Shown in pieces: positions 1 through 5,566 of a stretch of DNA of 5,566 nucleotides. This DNA comes from Georgenia sp. (GTDB taxonomy: Bacteria > Actinomycetota > Actinomycetes > Actinomycetales > Actinomycetaceae): contig DAHVRG010000012.1 in the NCBI GenBank assembly GCA_027322565.1, positions 1 to 5,566 of the forward strand, written 5' to 3'. The notes below the pieces were generated by a model. It saw only the letters and a list, made by a program, of their open reading frames with translations, was not told where the DNA came from and did not search any database. Every line of letters starts with the position of its first letter. The first letter of the stretch is position 1. A program made the translations under genes and the position numbers.

Positions 1-390
1 AGCGGCACTGTCGACCCCGCCGGGTTGCGGCTCCCACTGCCGCGCCCCGGCGGGTGGGTCGCCGCGCAGCGCCAGGAAGTCACGCACCCCGTCGTCGACG
101 AGGGATCCGACGAGCCGCACGAGCTCGGTGCGGGTCGCCCCGACGCACGTGAGGTGGGCGACCGGCGGGACGCTCGTGCCGACGAGGATGCGGCGGACCA
201 GCTCCCGGGACGCGCCGCGGGAGGAGCCGGACGCCCCGTAGGTCACCGAGAGGAAGTCCGGACCGCCGGCTGCGAGGCGGAGCGTCGTCTCCCACGTCGC
301 CGCCACCCGGGCGGGCGTGCGTGGGGGGTAGAGCTCGAAGGAGACCGTCGGTCGTCCACGCCGCACAGAGACGAGGCTAGCGGTGCTCAT
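1..390 (-). CDS. metF: 5,10-methylenetetrahydrofolate reductase, N-terminal part (cut by window edge)
   Basis: This is a partial gene: 130 codons are present and the frame is open through the left edge. The enzyme reduces 5,10-methylene-THF to 5-methyl-THF with an FAD cofactor and supplies the methyl group for methionine synthesis in the cytoplasm. I translated the minus strand by hand. The family signatures are SFELYPPR (residues 17-24), LSVTYGASGSSR (47-58), HLTCVGATRTEL (79-90) and LALRGDPP (106-113). By alignment from memory with E. coli MetF, Glu19 matches the catalytic Glu28 and Asp111 matches Asp120. The start is ATG at 390-388, preceded by GGGAGA at 401-396 with five bases between. 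Another ATG at 403-401 is out of frame. The gene is divergent from the permease and stands behind a SAM-responsive leader, which fits end-product control of methionine synthesis. FAD-binding residues further downstream cannot be seen here. Confidence 0.95.
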   Translation of the reverse strand, partial: MSTASLVSVRRGRPTVSFELYPPRTPARVAATWETTLRLAAGGPDFLSVTYGASGSSRGASRELVRRILVGTSVPPVAHLTCVGATRTELVRLVGSLVDDGVRDFLALRGDPPAGARQWEPQPGGVDSAA

Positions 391-395
391 CGGTA

Positions 396-487
396 TCTCC
401 CATCGGACCTGGCGTTAGCACCCGCTCCCGCGCTCCGGGGGGTTGCTGCGACGTCGACGAGCCAGGACTCTCGGCCGCTCTGGATGG
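396..487 (-). ncRNA. SAM riboswitch of the SAM-I/SAM-IV clan in the metF leader (SAM-I/IV-like)
   Basis: The minus strand contains the SAM-clan core: CCAGAGCGGC (483-474), CGAGAG kink-turn-like sequence (473-468), GCAGCAACC (450ff) and GGTGCTAA (422-415). Helices I can pair by hand: P1, CCATC 487-483 with GATGG 404-400; P2, GCGGC 478-474 with GTCGC 452-448 (one G-U pair); P3, ACCC 443-440 with GGGT 423-420, then CCCG 439-436 with CGGG 430-427 around a five-base loop; and a perfect 6-bp pseudoknot, CCTGGC in the P2 loop (466-461) with GCCAGG after P3 (413-408). Only three bases lie between the pseudoknot strand and P1, so the P4 hairpin of classical SAM-I is absent, as I recall for the SAM-I/IV variant. 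The metF Shine-Dalgarno GGGAGA (401-396) overlaps the P1 3' strand and no U-tract follows. Control of translation initiation is therefore inferred: bound SAM would hide the site. The exact subclass is uncertain. Confidence 0.82.
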
Positions 488-494
488 TGGGGCG

Positions 495-524
495 ATGGTC
501 TTCGCGCGGTCACCGGCCGGGCAA
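495..524 (-). promoter_or_regulatory. Weak candidate promoter for metF
   Basis: On the minus strand, TTGCCC (524-519) and GACCAT (500-495) are separated by 18 bases. Both hexamers are poor matches to the sigma-70 consensus. The reason to list the pair is position: a start about seven bases past the -10 would fall at roughly 488, exactly at the first base of the riboswitch P1 helix. No better -35/-10 pair was seen upstream on this strand. Confidence 0.25.
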
Positions 525-718
525 GGGCCGTCCACGTGCCGAGACTCCGACCCGCCGGTGCCCGGTCCGGTGAGACGACCCGACGGCACCTTCGACGCCA
601 ACGCCTCCAAGACGGTCGGCCGCCGCCGTGGCCGAGCGGAAGGCGGTCTGGCGGGAGGCCCTGAGCCGGCTCCCCGCAGCCCTGGGCTGGCCCGCGCCCG
701 CTCGGCCCGCGCTCGCGG
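525..718. other. Central part of the metF-permease intergenic region, no recognisable feature
   Basis: The open frames crossing this stretch on both strands translate to low-complexity Arg/Pro/Ala/Gly-rich products with no recognisable family. None has a convincing ribosome binding site. I see no tRNA, repeat array, insertion-sequence end or terminator. A short direct repeat CCGGTG (555-560 and 567-572) is within chance for such GC-rich DNA. Upstream operator sites for either divergent gene could lie here but I cannot name one. Confidence 0.5.
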
Positions 719-746
719 TTGACGCATCCCAGGGGTCCGCTACCGT
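719..746 (+). promoter_or_regulatory. Sigma-70-type promoter for the lactate/glycolate permease
   Basis: TTGACG (719-724) and TACCGT (741-746) are separated by 16 bases. The -35 matches the consensus at five of six positions, and the -10 has the TAnnnT pattern usual for actinobacterial housekeeping promoters. A start near 752-754 would give a leader of about 70 bases before the permease start at 821. No dedicated operator could be identified around it. Confidence 0.65.
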
Positions 747-758
747 GCTGAAACTGGA

Positions 759-805
759 GCGGAGAGCGATTTCCGCAAGATGGAACCGCCGGCATCGGTG
801 CCGGC
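759..805 (+). promoter_or_regulatory. Two tandem hairpins in the permease 5' leader
   Basis: The first hairpin pairs GCGGA (759-763) with TCCGC (772-776) over an eight-base loop. The second is a perfect 7-bp stem, GCCGGCA (788-794) with TGCCGGC (799-805), closed by a TCGG tetraloop. It stands five bases before the Shine-Dalgarno sequence at 811. No T-run follows either stem, so they are not intrinsic terminators. They could stabilise the mRNA, affect ribosome loading, or the second could be a dyad operator in DNA. The function is not known and the fold may be incidental. Confidence 0.35.
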
Positions 806-810
806 CACGG

Positions 811-816
811 GGGAGG
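811..816 (+). promoter_or_regulatory. Ribosome binding site of the permease
   Basis: GGGAGG lies four bases before the ATG at 821, within a purine run that begins at 809. It decides the start codon of the permease. Confidence 0.8.
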
Positions 817-820
817 TTCT

Positions 821-2638
821 ATGGACAACCTGGCTGTCCTCGCACTGCTCGCATTCCTGCCGATCCTCGTCATCGGCGTCCTGCTCGTCGTCCTCCGCTG
901 GCCGGCGAAGTACGCCATGCCGGTCGGCCTCGCCGTCATCGTCGTCGTCGCCGGGACGGTGTGGCAGATGGAGTGGACCGCCATCGGTGCCTCGGTGGTG
1001 CAGGGGCTGCTCGTCGCGGTCGGTCTGCTGTGGATCGTTTTCGGTGCGCTGCTCCTGCTCGAGACGGTGACCAAGAGCGGGGCGCTGCAGACGATCCGCG
1101 CCGGGTTCACGACGATCAGCGCCGACCGCCGGGTCCAGGTCATCATCATCGCCTGGCTCTTCGGCTCCTTCATCGAGGGCGCCGCGGGCTTCGGCACGCC
1201 GGCGGCGGTCGTCGCGCCGCTGCTCCTGGCGCTCGGCTTCCCGGCGATCGCCGCGGTCATGGCCGGGCTCATCATCCAGTCCACCCCGGTGAGCTTCGGC
1301 GCGGTGGGCACGCCGATGATCGTCGGCGTGGGCACGGGTCTGTCCGGCACCGACGGCCGCTTCGTGCCCGCCGTCCAGGAGCGCGCGGACGCGCTGGGCA
1401 TGGGGCACGGGGAGTTCGTCGCCCACACCGCCACCCAGGTCGCCACGATGCACGCCGTCATCGGGCTGCTCGTCCCGCTCTTCATGGTCTGCCTGCTCAC
1501 CGGGTTCTTCGGCGAGCGCCGCAGCTTCCGCGCCGGGCTCGCGGTGGCCCCGTTCGCCGTCTACGCGGCGCTGGCGATGACCGTGCCGTACGTCGTCGTC
1601 GCCTACGTCCTGGGTCCGGAGTTCCCCTCGCTGCTCGGCGGGCTCATCGGGCTCACCCTCGTCATGTACACCTCCTCCAAGGGCTTCCTCATGCCTAGGG
1701 ACACGTGGGACTTCCCCGAGCGGCGGACCTGGCCGAAGCTGTGGATGGGCAGTATCGACCCGCAGGTCGAGCTGACCGGCGAGACGCCCCGGATCCCGAT
1801 GGCGCGGGCGTGGAGCCCGTACGTCGTCGTCGCGCTCCTACTCCTCGCCACCCGCAACATCCCGCCCGTCAAGGAGTTCCTCACCGGGCCGGCCGTCATC
1901 GAGGTGTCGGACATCTTCGGCACCGGGATCTCCCAGACCCTGGACCTGCTCTACTCCCCCGGTGCGATCTTCGTCCTCACCTGCCTCCTCACCTACGGTC
2001 TGCACCGGATGAGCGGGGCGATGGTGCGCGCCTCGTGGCGGGTGGCCGGCGGCCAGATCCTCGGCGCCGCCGTCGCGCTGCTCTGCGCGCTGCCGCTGGT
2101 GCGGATCTTCATCAACTCCGGCGTCGACTACAACGGCAGCGGGTTCGAGTCGATGCCCGTCACCCTCGCGGAGGCCGCCGCGACGGCGGCGGGTGCGAAC
2201 TGGCCGCTCCTCGCGCCGTGGATCGGCGCCCTCGGCGCGTTCGCGGCCGGCTCCAACACCGTGTCGAACATGATGTTCGCCCTCTTCCAGTTCACCACGG
2301 GGCAGAGCATCGGGATCGAGACGCCGGAGACGATCGTCGCGACGCAGGCGGTGGGCGGTGCGGCCGGGAACATGGTCGCCATCCACAACGTCGTCGCGGC
2401 CGCTGCCACGGTCGGCCTCCTCGGCCGCGAGGGTCCGCTGATCCGCAAGTCGCTCATCCCGATGACGTACTACCTGCTCGCCGCGGGCTGCTTCAGCTTC
2501 ATCTGGGTGTACGGGTTCGGGCTCAACGCCGGCACCGTGCTGCTCGTCCTGCTGCTCGTGGGCCTGGCGTTCACGGTGGTACGGCTCCGGACGCGCACGG
2601 AGAGCCGCAACCACGAGGTCCAGCTCGACCGGGTCTGA
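821..2638 (+). CDS. lldP: L-lactate/glycolate permease, LldP/GlcA (LctP) family
   Basis: This is a complete 605-residue integral membrane transporter, a little longer than E. coli LldP and GlcA. The family imports lactate and glycolate with protons. Recognisable signatures are the [20 protein letters not shown] segment (115-134), [12 protein letters not shown] (154-165), [15 protein letters not shown] (472-486) and [16 protein letters not shown] (512-527), all matching conserved loops of this family. Around thirteen hydrophobic segments can be counted, beginning at residues 3-25 and ending near 569-588. A charged C-terminal tail of about 15 residues follows. Two more hydrophilic stretches (about 175-205 and 290-330) are probable loops. 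The ATG at 821 has a strong ribosome binding site and its own promoter. The gene converges on the glcDEF operon, which makes glycolate a plausible substrate, so GlcA would be an equally fair name. Substrate choice within this family cannot be read from sequence. No frameshift or truncation was seen. Confidence 0.93.
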   Translation: MDNLAVLALLAFLPILVIGVLLVVLRWPAKYAMPVGLAVIVVVAGTVWQMEWTAIGASVVQGLLVAVGLLWIVFGALLLLETVTKSGALQTIRAGFTTISADRRVQVIIIAWLFGSFIEGAAGFGTPAAVVAPLLLALGFPAIAAVMAGLIIQSTPVSFGAVGTPMIVGVGTGLSGTDGRFVPAVQERADALGMGHGEFVAHTATQVATMHAVIGLLVPLFMVCLLTGFFGERRSFRAGLAVAPFAVYAALAMTVPYVVVAYVLGPEFPSLLGGLIGLTLVMYTSSKGFLMPRDTWDFPERRTWPKLWMGSIDPQVELTGETPRIPMARAWSPYVVVALLLLATRNIPPVKEFLTGPAVIEVSDIFGTGISQTLDLLYSPGAIFVLTCLLTYGLHRMSGAMVRASWRVAGGQILGAAVALLCALPLVRIFINSGVDYNGSGFESMPVTLAEAAATAAGANWPLLAPWIGALGAFAAGSNTVSNMMFALFQFTTGQSIGIETPETIVATQAVGGAAGNMVAIHNVVAAAATVGLLGREGPLIRKSLIPMTYYLLAAGCFSFIWVYGFGLNAGTVLLVLLLVGLAFTVVRLRTRTESRNHEVQLDRV

Positions 2639-2643
2639 CGTCA
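2636..2643. other. Facing stop codons of the permease and glcF (TGACGTCA palindrome)
   Basis: The permease stop TGA (2636-2638) and the glcF stop, read as TCA on this strand (2641-2643), are separated by CG only, giving the perfect 8-bp palindrome TGACGTCA. No intrinsic terminator with a T-run exists on either side. Transcripts from each strand must therefore end inside, or run antisense to, the other gene. An imperfect nested structure, CCGCTCC (2654-2660) with GGAGCGG (2692-2698) enclosing GCGCA/TGCGC (2666-2678), lies just inside glcF and could form the permease mRNA 3' end. It is as likely to be a product of high GC. Confidence 0.6.
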
Positions 2644-4098
2644 GCCGCAGCCACCGCTCCCGCACGCGCAGCCTGCGCCGGTCGCCGCCGCGGAGCGGGG
2701 CGAGGCCTTCTCCGCGCCTCGCAGCAGCGCGTCGGGGTCCTTCCCGCGCAGCGAGGCGTCGAGCACGAGGACGAGGTGGGCGGTGGCGATGTGCCGGCCG
2801 CGACGGGCGAGGGCGTCGGTGATCTGCAGCAGGCAGCCGGGGTTGGAGGTGACGAGCAGGTCGGCCTGGGTGGCCGCGACGTTCGCCGCCTTGCGGTCCC
2901 CGAGCTCGCGGGCGGGCTCGGGGTGGGTGAGGTTGTAGATGCCCGCCGAGCCGCAGCACATGTCGCCCTCGGCGACCTCGCGCACGGTGAGGCCGGGGAC
3001 CTGGCCGAGCAGCTGCCGCGGCTGGGAGCGCACCCGCTGCGCGTGGGAGAGGTGGCAGGCGTCGTGGTAGGCGACGGTGACCGGCAGCGGGTGGCGGCGG
3101 GCGACGGGGCCGAGCTCGACGAGCACCTCGGAGATGTCGCGCACCCGGGCGGCGAAGTCCCGCGCCCGCTCGGCGTAGTCCGGGTCGTCGGCGAGGAGGT
3201 GGGCGTAGTCCTTCATCGTCGAGCCGCATCCCGCGGAGTTGACGATGATGCGCTCCACCCCGGTCTCGGTGAAGGTGTCGATGAGCGCGCGGGCGTAGTC
3301 CGGCCCCTCGCGCTCGCGGCCGGAGTGGACGGACAGCGCCCCGCAGCAGCCCTGTCCGGGTGGGGTAACGACGTCGCAGCCCTCGAGGTTGAGCACCCGG
3401 ACGGTCGCGGCGTTGACCCCGGGGTAGAACTCGCGCTGCACGCAGCCCAGGAGCAGCCCGACCGTCATCCGGCGCTCGCCGCGGGCGGGCATGAACGGGG
3501 GGATGCGCACCTGCCGCTCGACCGGCGGGGCGACCGCCTCCATCGTCGCGAGCGTCGGCGAGATGCGCTCCAGGACGCCGCTGCGCCGCACCAGCCGGCT
3601 CAGCCCGCTGCGCTGGTAGAGGGCGAGCGGCCCGCGCAGCAGGCGCAGCCGCCCGGGGTGGGGGAAGAGGGCGAAGATGGCGGCGCGCAGCACCCGGTCG
3701 CGCAGCGGACGGTGCCCGCTCCCGCGCCGCTCCACCTGCTGACGGGTGGCCTCGATGAGCTTGTCGTACTGGACACCGGAGGGGCAGGCCGTCACGCAGG
3801 CCATGCAGCCCAGGCAGTTGTCGATGTGCCGCACCATCGAGGCGGACATCGGCTCTCCCTCGTTGCCCTGCTGCATGAGGTAGATCCGGCCGCGCGGGGA
3901 GTCCATCTCCTCTCCCCACAGCGCGTAGGTGGGGCAGCCGGGCAGGCAGAAACCGCAGTGGACGCAGTCGGCGACGAGCTCGGGGGACGGCGGGTGGTGG
4001 TCGTCGAAGGCCGCCTCGGTGAGCAGGTCGGGCAGGGTGGTGCCAGCCTGGGCGGGCAGGTCACCGCCCCGCTGGCCCCGCGGCGTGTCGACACTCAT
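2641..4098 (-). CDS. glcF: Glycolate oxidase iron-sulfur subunit GlcF
   Basis: This 485-residue protein is the iron-sulfur subunit that carries electrons from the flavin subunits GlcD/GlcE, probably at the inner face of the membrane. Two [4Fe-4S] motifs are intact: CVHCGFCLPGCP (Cys45, 48, 51, 55) and CLGCMACVTACP (Cys95, 98, 101, 105). SPRGRIYLMQQ (67-77) between them is typical of GlcF. Two cysteine-rich CCG domains follow: Cys219, Cys241, Cys251-252 and NSAGCG (287-292), then YHDACHLSHAQ (344-354), MCCGSAGIY (380-388) and SNPGC (418-422). E. coli GlcF is about 407 residues. The extra length comes from an N-terminal extension of about 20 residues, a longer linker (about 125-210) and a C-terminal tail ending in CACGSGGCG (477-485). 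The ATG shares one base with the glcE stop and has an AAGGGA-type ribosome site. Related proteins work on D-lactate, but the glcD-glcE neighbours support glycolate oxidase. Confidence 0.95.
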   Translation of the reverse strand: MSVDTPRGQRGGDLPAQAGTTLPDLLTEAAFDDHHPPSPELVADCVHCGFCLPGCPTYALWGEEMDSPRGRIYLMQQGNEGEPMSASMVRHIDNCLGCMACVTACPSGVQYDKLIEATRQQVERRGSGHRPLRDRVLRAAIFALFPHPGRLRLLRGPLALYQRSGLSRLVRRSGVLERISPTLATMEAVAPPVERQVRIPPFMPARGERRMTVGLLLGCVQREFYPGVNAATVRVLNLEGCDVVTPPGQGCCGALSVHSGREREGPDYARALIDTFTETGVERIIVNSAGCGSTMKDYAHLLADDPDYAERARDFAARVRDISEVLVELGPVARRHPLPVTVAYHDACHLSHAQRVRSQPRQLLGQVPGLTVREVAEGDMCCGSAGIYNLTHPEPARELGDRKAANVAATQADLLVTSNPGCLLQITDALARRGRHIATAHLVLVLDASLRGKDPDALLRGAEKASPRSAAATGAGCACGSGGCG

Positions 4099-4109
4099 CA
4101 GATCCCTTC
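4096..4109 (-). promoter_or_regulatory. glcE/glcF TGATG stop-start overlap with ribosome binding site
   Basis: On the minus strand the glcE stop TGA (4100-4098) and the glcF start ATG (4098-4096) share one base. GAAGGGA (4109-4103) lies two bases before the stop codon and is the likely ribosome site of glcF. The overlap implies translational coupling and decides the glcF start. Confidence 0.75.
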
Positions 4110-5357
4110 CACGAAGCGTCCGGGCGCCAGGGTGCGGCCGGGGTCGAGCCGGTGCTTGACGGCGCGCATGAGGTCCAGGCCCGCGACCGGCCCCCAGGCA
4201 TCGAGCCCCGCGCGGACGTCGGCCGGGGCCCGCAGCACGACGACGGTGCCCTCACCTGCCGCCGGGGCCACCCGGCGCAGGTCGGTGACGGCGGCGGCGA
4301 CCGCCGCGGGTGCCCGCGCCGTGATGCCGGCGTGCAGCACGCCCAGCGCCGACCCGCGCACCGCGACACCCACCCCGTGCCGCTGCTCGGCCGCACGGGC
4401 CGCCTCCAGGAGGCGGGCGACCCCGGTGAGCGTGGCGGTCGCCTTGGCCAGGACCGGTCCGCCGGGCAGCGCGGACCACCACGCGGGCTCCCCGCCGACC
4501 TCACCGCCGACGAGCGCGGCGGCCCGTGCCGCCCGCTCCGTGACTGCGTCGGCGGCTCCCTCGAGGAGCACGGCGACCGTGGCGGTGTCCGACCCGGCCG
4601 GCCGGTCGAGCTCGACGGCGGACGGCGCGAGCTGGGAGGCGACCACCTCACGGGCCGCGGCCGCCACCTCCGCGAGCGGCCCGGTGCACACGACGAACCG
4701 GCGCGCCGCCGGGACCGGGTGGAGCCGGAAGGCGGCCAGGACGACGACGGCGAGGGTGCCGTAGGAGCCGGTCATGAGCTTGGCGAGGTCGTAGCCGGCG
4801 ACGTTCTTCACCACCTTGCCGCCCGAGGCGGCGACGGTGCCGTCGGCGAGGACGACGGTAGCGCCGAGGACGAGGTCGCGCAGCGCCAGCCGGCGCAGCC
4901 GCCGCGGCCCGCTCACCGCCGTCGCGAGCGCCCCACCGACCGTCGAGCCGCCGTCCAGCCGCTGCCGCGGGGCGTCGACGACGAGCTCCTGACCGGCACC
5001 GGCGAGCTGCTCGCGCAGCACCCGCAGCGGGACCCCGGCCTGGACCGAGACGATGAGGTCCCCCGCCGCGTGCTCGAGCACCCGGTCCAGCGCGGCGAGC
5101 TCGAGGACAACGTCGGCCCGCTCCGGCGGGGCGCCCCAGTCCAGCGCCGTCCCGGCGCCGCGTGGCACGACGGTGAGCCCCTGCGCGGTGCAGTGCGCCA
5201 GCACCCGGGAGACGGCCCCCACCGTGGTGGCCCGGACGACCGCCCCCGCCGGGACACCGTCGACGGCGTCGTCCACCTCCGCCTCGCGGACCCGGCCCTC
5301 GCCGTCGAGGCTGCGGGACAGGGCGGCGAGGTCGACTGCGGGTGCCGTGCTCACCAT
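4098..5357 (-). CDS. glcE: Glycolate oxidase FAD-binding subunit GlcE
   Basis: This 419-residue flavoprotein subunit is of the FAD_binding_4 (PCMH/VAO) fold and is needed with GlcD and GlcF for oxidation of glycolate to glyoxylate. The FAD-binding part shows VVPRGAGTALDWG (63-75), GGSTVGGALAT (136-146), LRDLVLGATVVLADG (159-173), and KVVKNVAGYDLAKLMTGSYG (181-200), the last being the strongest GlcE signature. The C-terminal half is alanine-rich and less conserved. It ends in a family-typical segment, HRLDPGRTLAPGRF (402-415), resembling the NPG-containing tail of GlcD. I chose the ATG at 5357-5355 because it has GGAGG (5369-5365) seven bases upstream and overlaps the glcD stop. An in-frame ATG at 5426 would add 23 residues lying wholly inside the glcD end and is unlikely. 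Length is somewhat above the roughly 350 residues of E. coli GlcE. It is the middle gene of glcDEF. Confidence 0.93.
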   Translation of the reverse strand: MVSTAPAVDLAALSRSLDGEGRVREAEVDDAVDGVPAGAVVRATTVGAVSRVLAHCTAQGLTVVPRGAGTALDWGAPPERADVVLELAALDRVLEHAAGDLIVSVQAGVPLRVLREQLAGAGQELVVDAPRQRLDGGSTVGGALATAVSGPRRLRRLALRDLVLGATVVLADGTVAASGGKVVKNVAGYDLAKLMTGSYGTLAVVVLAAFRLHPVPAARRFVVCTGPLAEVAAAAREVVASQLAPSAVELDRPAGSDTATVAVLLEGAADAVTERAARAAALVGGEVGGEPAWWSALPGGPVLAKATATLTGVARLLEAARAAEQRHGVGVAVRGSALGVLHAGITARAPAAVAAAVTDLRRVAPAAGEGTVVVLRAPADVRAGLDAWGPVAGLDLMRAVKHRLDPGRTLAPGRFVEGI

Positions 5358-5369
5358 CAGAAGACCTCC
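5355..5369 (-). promoter_or_regulatory. glcD/glcE TGATG stop-start overlap with ribosome binding site
   Basis: GGAGG (5369-5365) lies within the last codons of glcD. The glcD stop TGA (5359-5357) shares one base with the glcE ATG (5357-5355). This repeats the arrangement at the glcE/glcF junction, so the three cistrons are expected to be read from one mRNA and translated in a coupled manner. Confidence 0.8.
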
Positions 5370-5566
5370 GCGCCGGCCACGGACAGGTCGGCGTCGCCCC
5401 GCCGTCGGACCGGCGGCGGCCCGCACAGCCGCGGGGTGGGGAACACCTTGCCCGGGTTGGCCAGGGTCTCGGGGTCGAAGGCGCAGCGCACCGCCTGCAT
5501 GGTGTCGAGGTCGTCCCGGGTGAACATCCGCGGCATGAACTTCGCCTTGTCGGCGCCGACGCCGTG
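5357..5566 (-). CDS. glcD: Glycolate oxidase FAD subunit GlcD, C-terminal end (cut by window edge)
   Basis: Only the last 69 codons and the stop are present; the frame is open through the right edge. GlcD is the catalytic FAD subunit of glycolate oxidase, of the FAD-linked oxidase C-terminal (FAD-oxidase_C) family. The visible part starts with HGVGADKAKFM, the end of the substrate-site region of this family. It continues with DLDTMQAVRCAFDPETLANP and GKVFPTPRLCG, which is the classic closing block: an AFDP..LxNPGKVFPTPRLC-type ending shared with D-lactate dehydrogenases. A tail of about 20 residues (PPPVRRRGDADLSVAGAEVF) follows and is not conserved. The assignment to GlcD rather than a stand-alone D-lactate dehydrogenase rests on the glcE and glcF genes directly downstream. 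Confidence 0.92.
   Translation of the reverse strand, partial: HGVGADKAKFMPRMFTRDDLDTMQAVRCAFDPETLANPGKVFPTPRLCGPPPVRRRGDADLSVAGAEVF

Noticed and set aside
396..487. Classical SAM-I (S-box) riboswitch with P4 and a downstream terminator
   Set aside because: No room for P4 between the pseudoknot strand and P1, and no terminator hairpin with a U-tract before the metF start; a SAM-I/IV-like form fits better.
25..573. A 182-codon plus-strand frame across the metF start region
   Set aside because: It is antisense to metF, whose translation matches conserved MTHFR motifs and catalytic residues.
788..805. Intrinsic terminator from the 7-bp stem upstream of the permease
   Set aside because: No T-run follows, and a good ribosome binding site and start codon come directly after it.
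415..1500. A 361-codon minus-strand frame covering the intergenic region and the antisense of the permease start
   Set aside because: It would destroy the promoter, leader and riboswitch interpretation without any domain support, and its Ser/Thr/Pro-rich product looks like a frame shadow of the permease.
1838..3919. A 693-codon open frame on the minus strand overlapping glcF and antisense to the permease
   Set aside because: Out of frame with glcF, low-complexity composition, no ribosome site or family match; a high-GC shadow frame.
1705..4764. A 1019-codon open frame on the plus strand running across the permease end and antisense to glcF and glcE
   Set aside because: It is read through three well-supported genes in other frames, its product is Arg/Ala/Gly/Pro-rich with no recognisable domain, and such long shadow frames are usual in high-GC DNA.
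5358..5426. Longer N-terminus for GlcE from the ATG at 5426
   Set aside because: The 23 extra residues are Arg/Gly-rich, lie inside the glcD C-terminal coding region, and the ATG at 5357 has GGAGG at proper spacing and a stop-start overlap.

Overview
The window is high-GC chromosomal DNA with compact genes, GC-rich third codon positions and promoter and protein signatures typical of an actinobacterium. That taxonomic call is an inference from composition and protein similarity; the genus cannot be told from the sequence alone. No mobile element, tRNA, rRNA or CRISPR array is visible.

Layout from left to right. (1) Positions 1-390, minus strand: the N-terminal 130 residues of methylenetetrahydrofolate reductase (metF), running off the left edge. 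(2) Positions 391-820: a divergent intergenic region of about 430 bp. Its metF-proximal part (about 396-487, minus strand) folds as an S-adenosylmethionine riboswitch of the SAM-I/SAM-IV clan, with the metF ribosome binding site inside the closing helix. Its right end carries a good sigma-70-type promoter (719-746) and a structured leader for the next gene. The middle (about 525-718) holds nothing I can support. (3) Positions 821-2638, plus strand: a complete LldP/GlcA-family lactate or glycolate permease. (4) Positions 2641-5566, minus strand: the glycolate oxidase operon glcD-glcE-glcF, of which glcF and glcE are complete and only the last 69 codons of glcD are present. Both junctions in this operon are TGATG stop/start overlaps. 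The permease and glcF converge with only two bases between their stop codons.

How the genes work together. The permease would import a 2-hydroxy-monocarboxylate (glycolate or lactate). GlcD (FAD flavoprotein), GlcE (second FAD-binding-type subunit) and GlcF (two [4Fe-4S] clusters plus CCG domains) would oxidise glycolate to glyoxylate, or a similar 2-hydroxyacid such as D-lactate, passing electrons to the respiratory chain. metF belongs to a separate methionine/one-carbon function and looks independently controlled by SAM through its leader RNA. The most interesting element is this leader. It appears to lack the P4 hairpin of classical SAM-I and to act on translation rather than termination.
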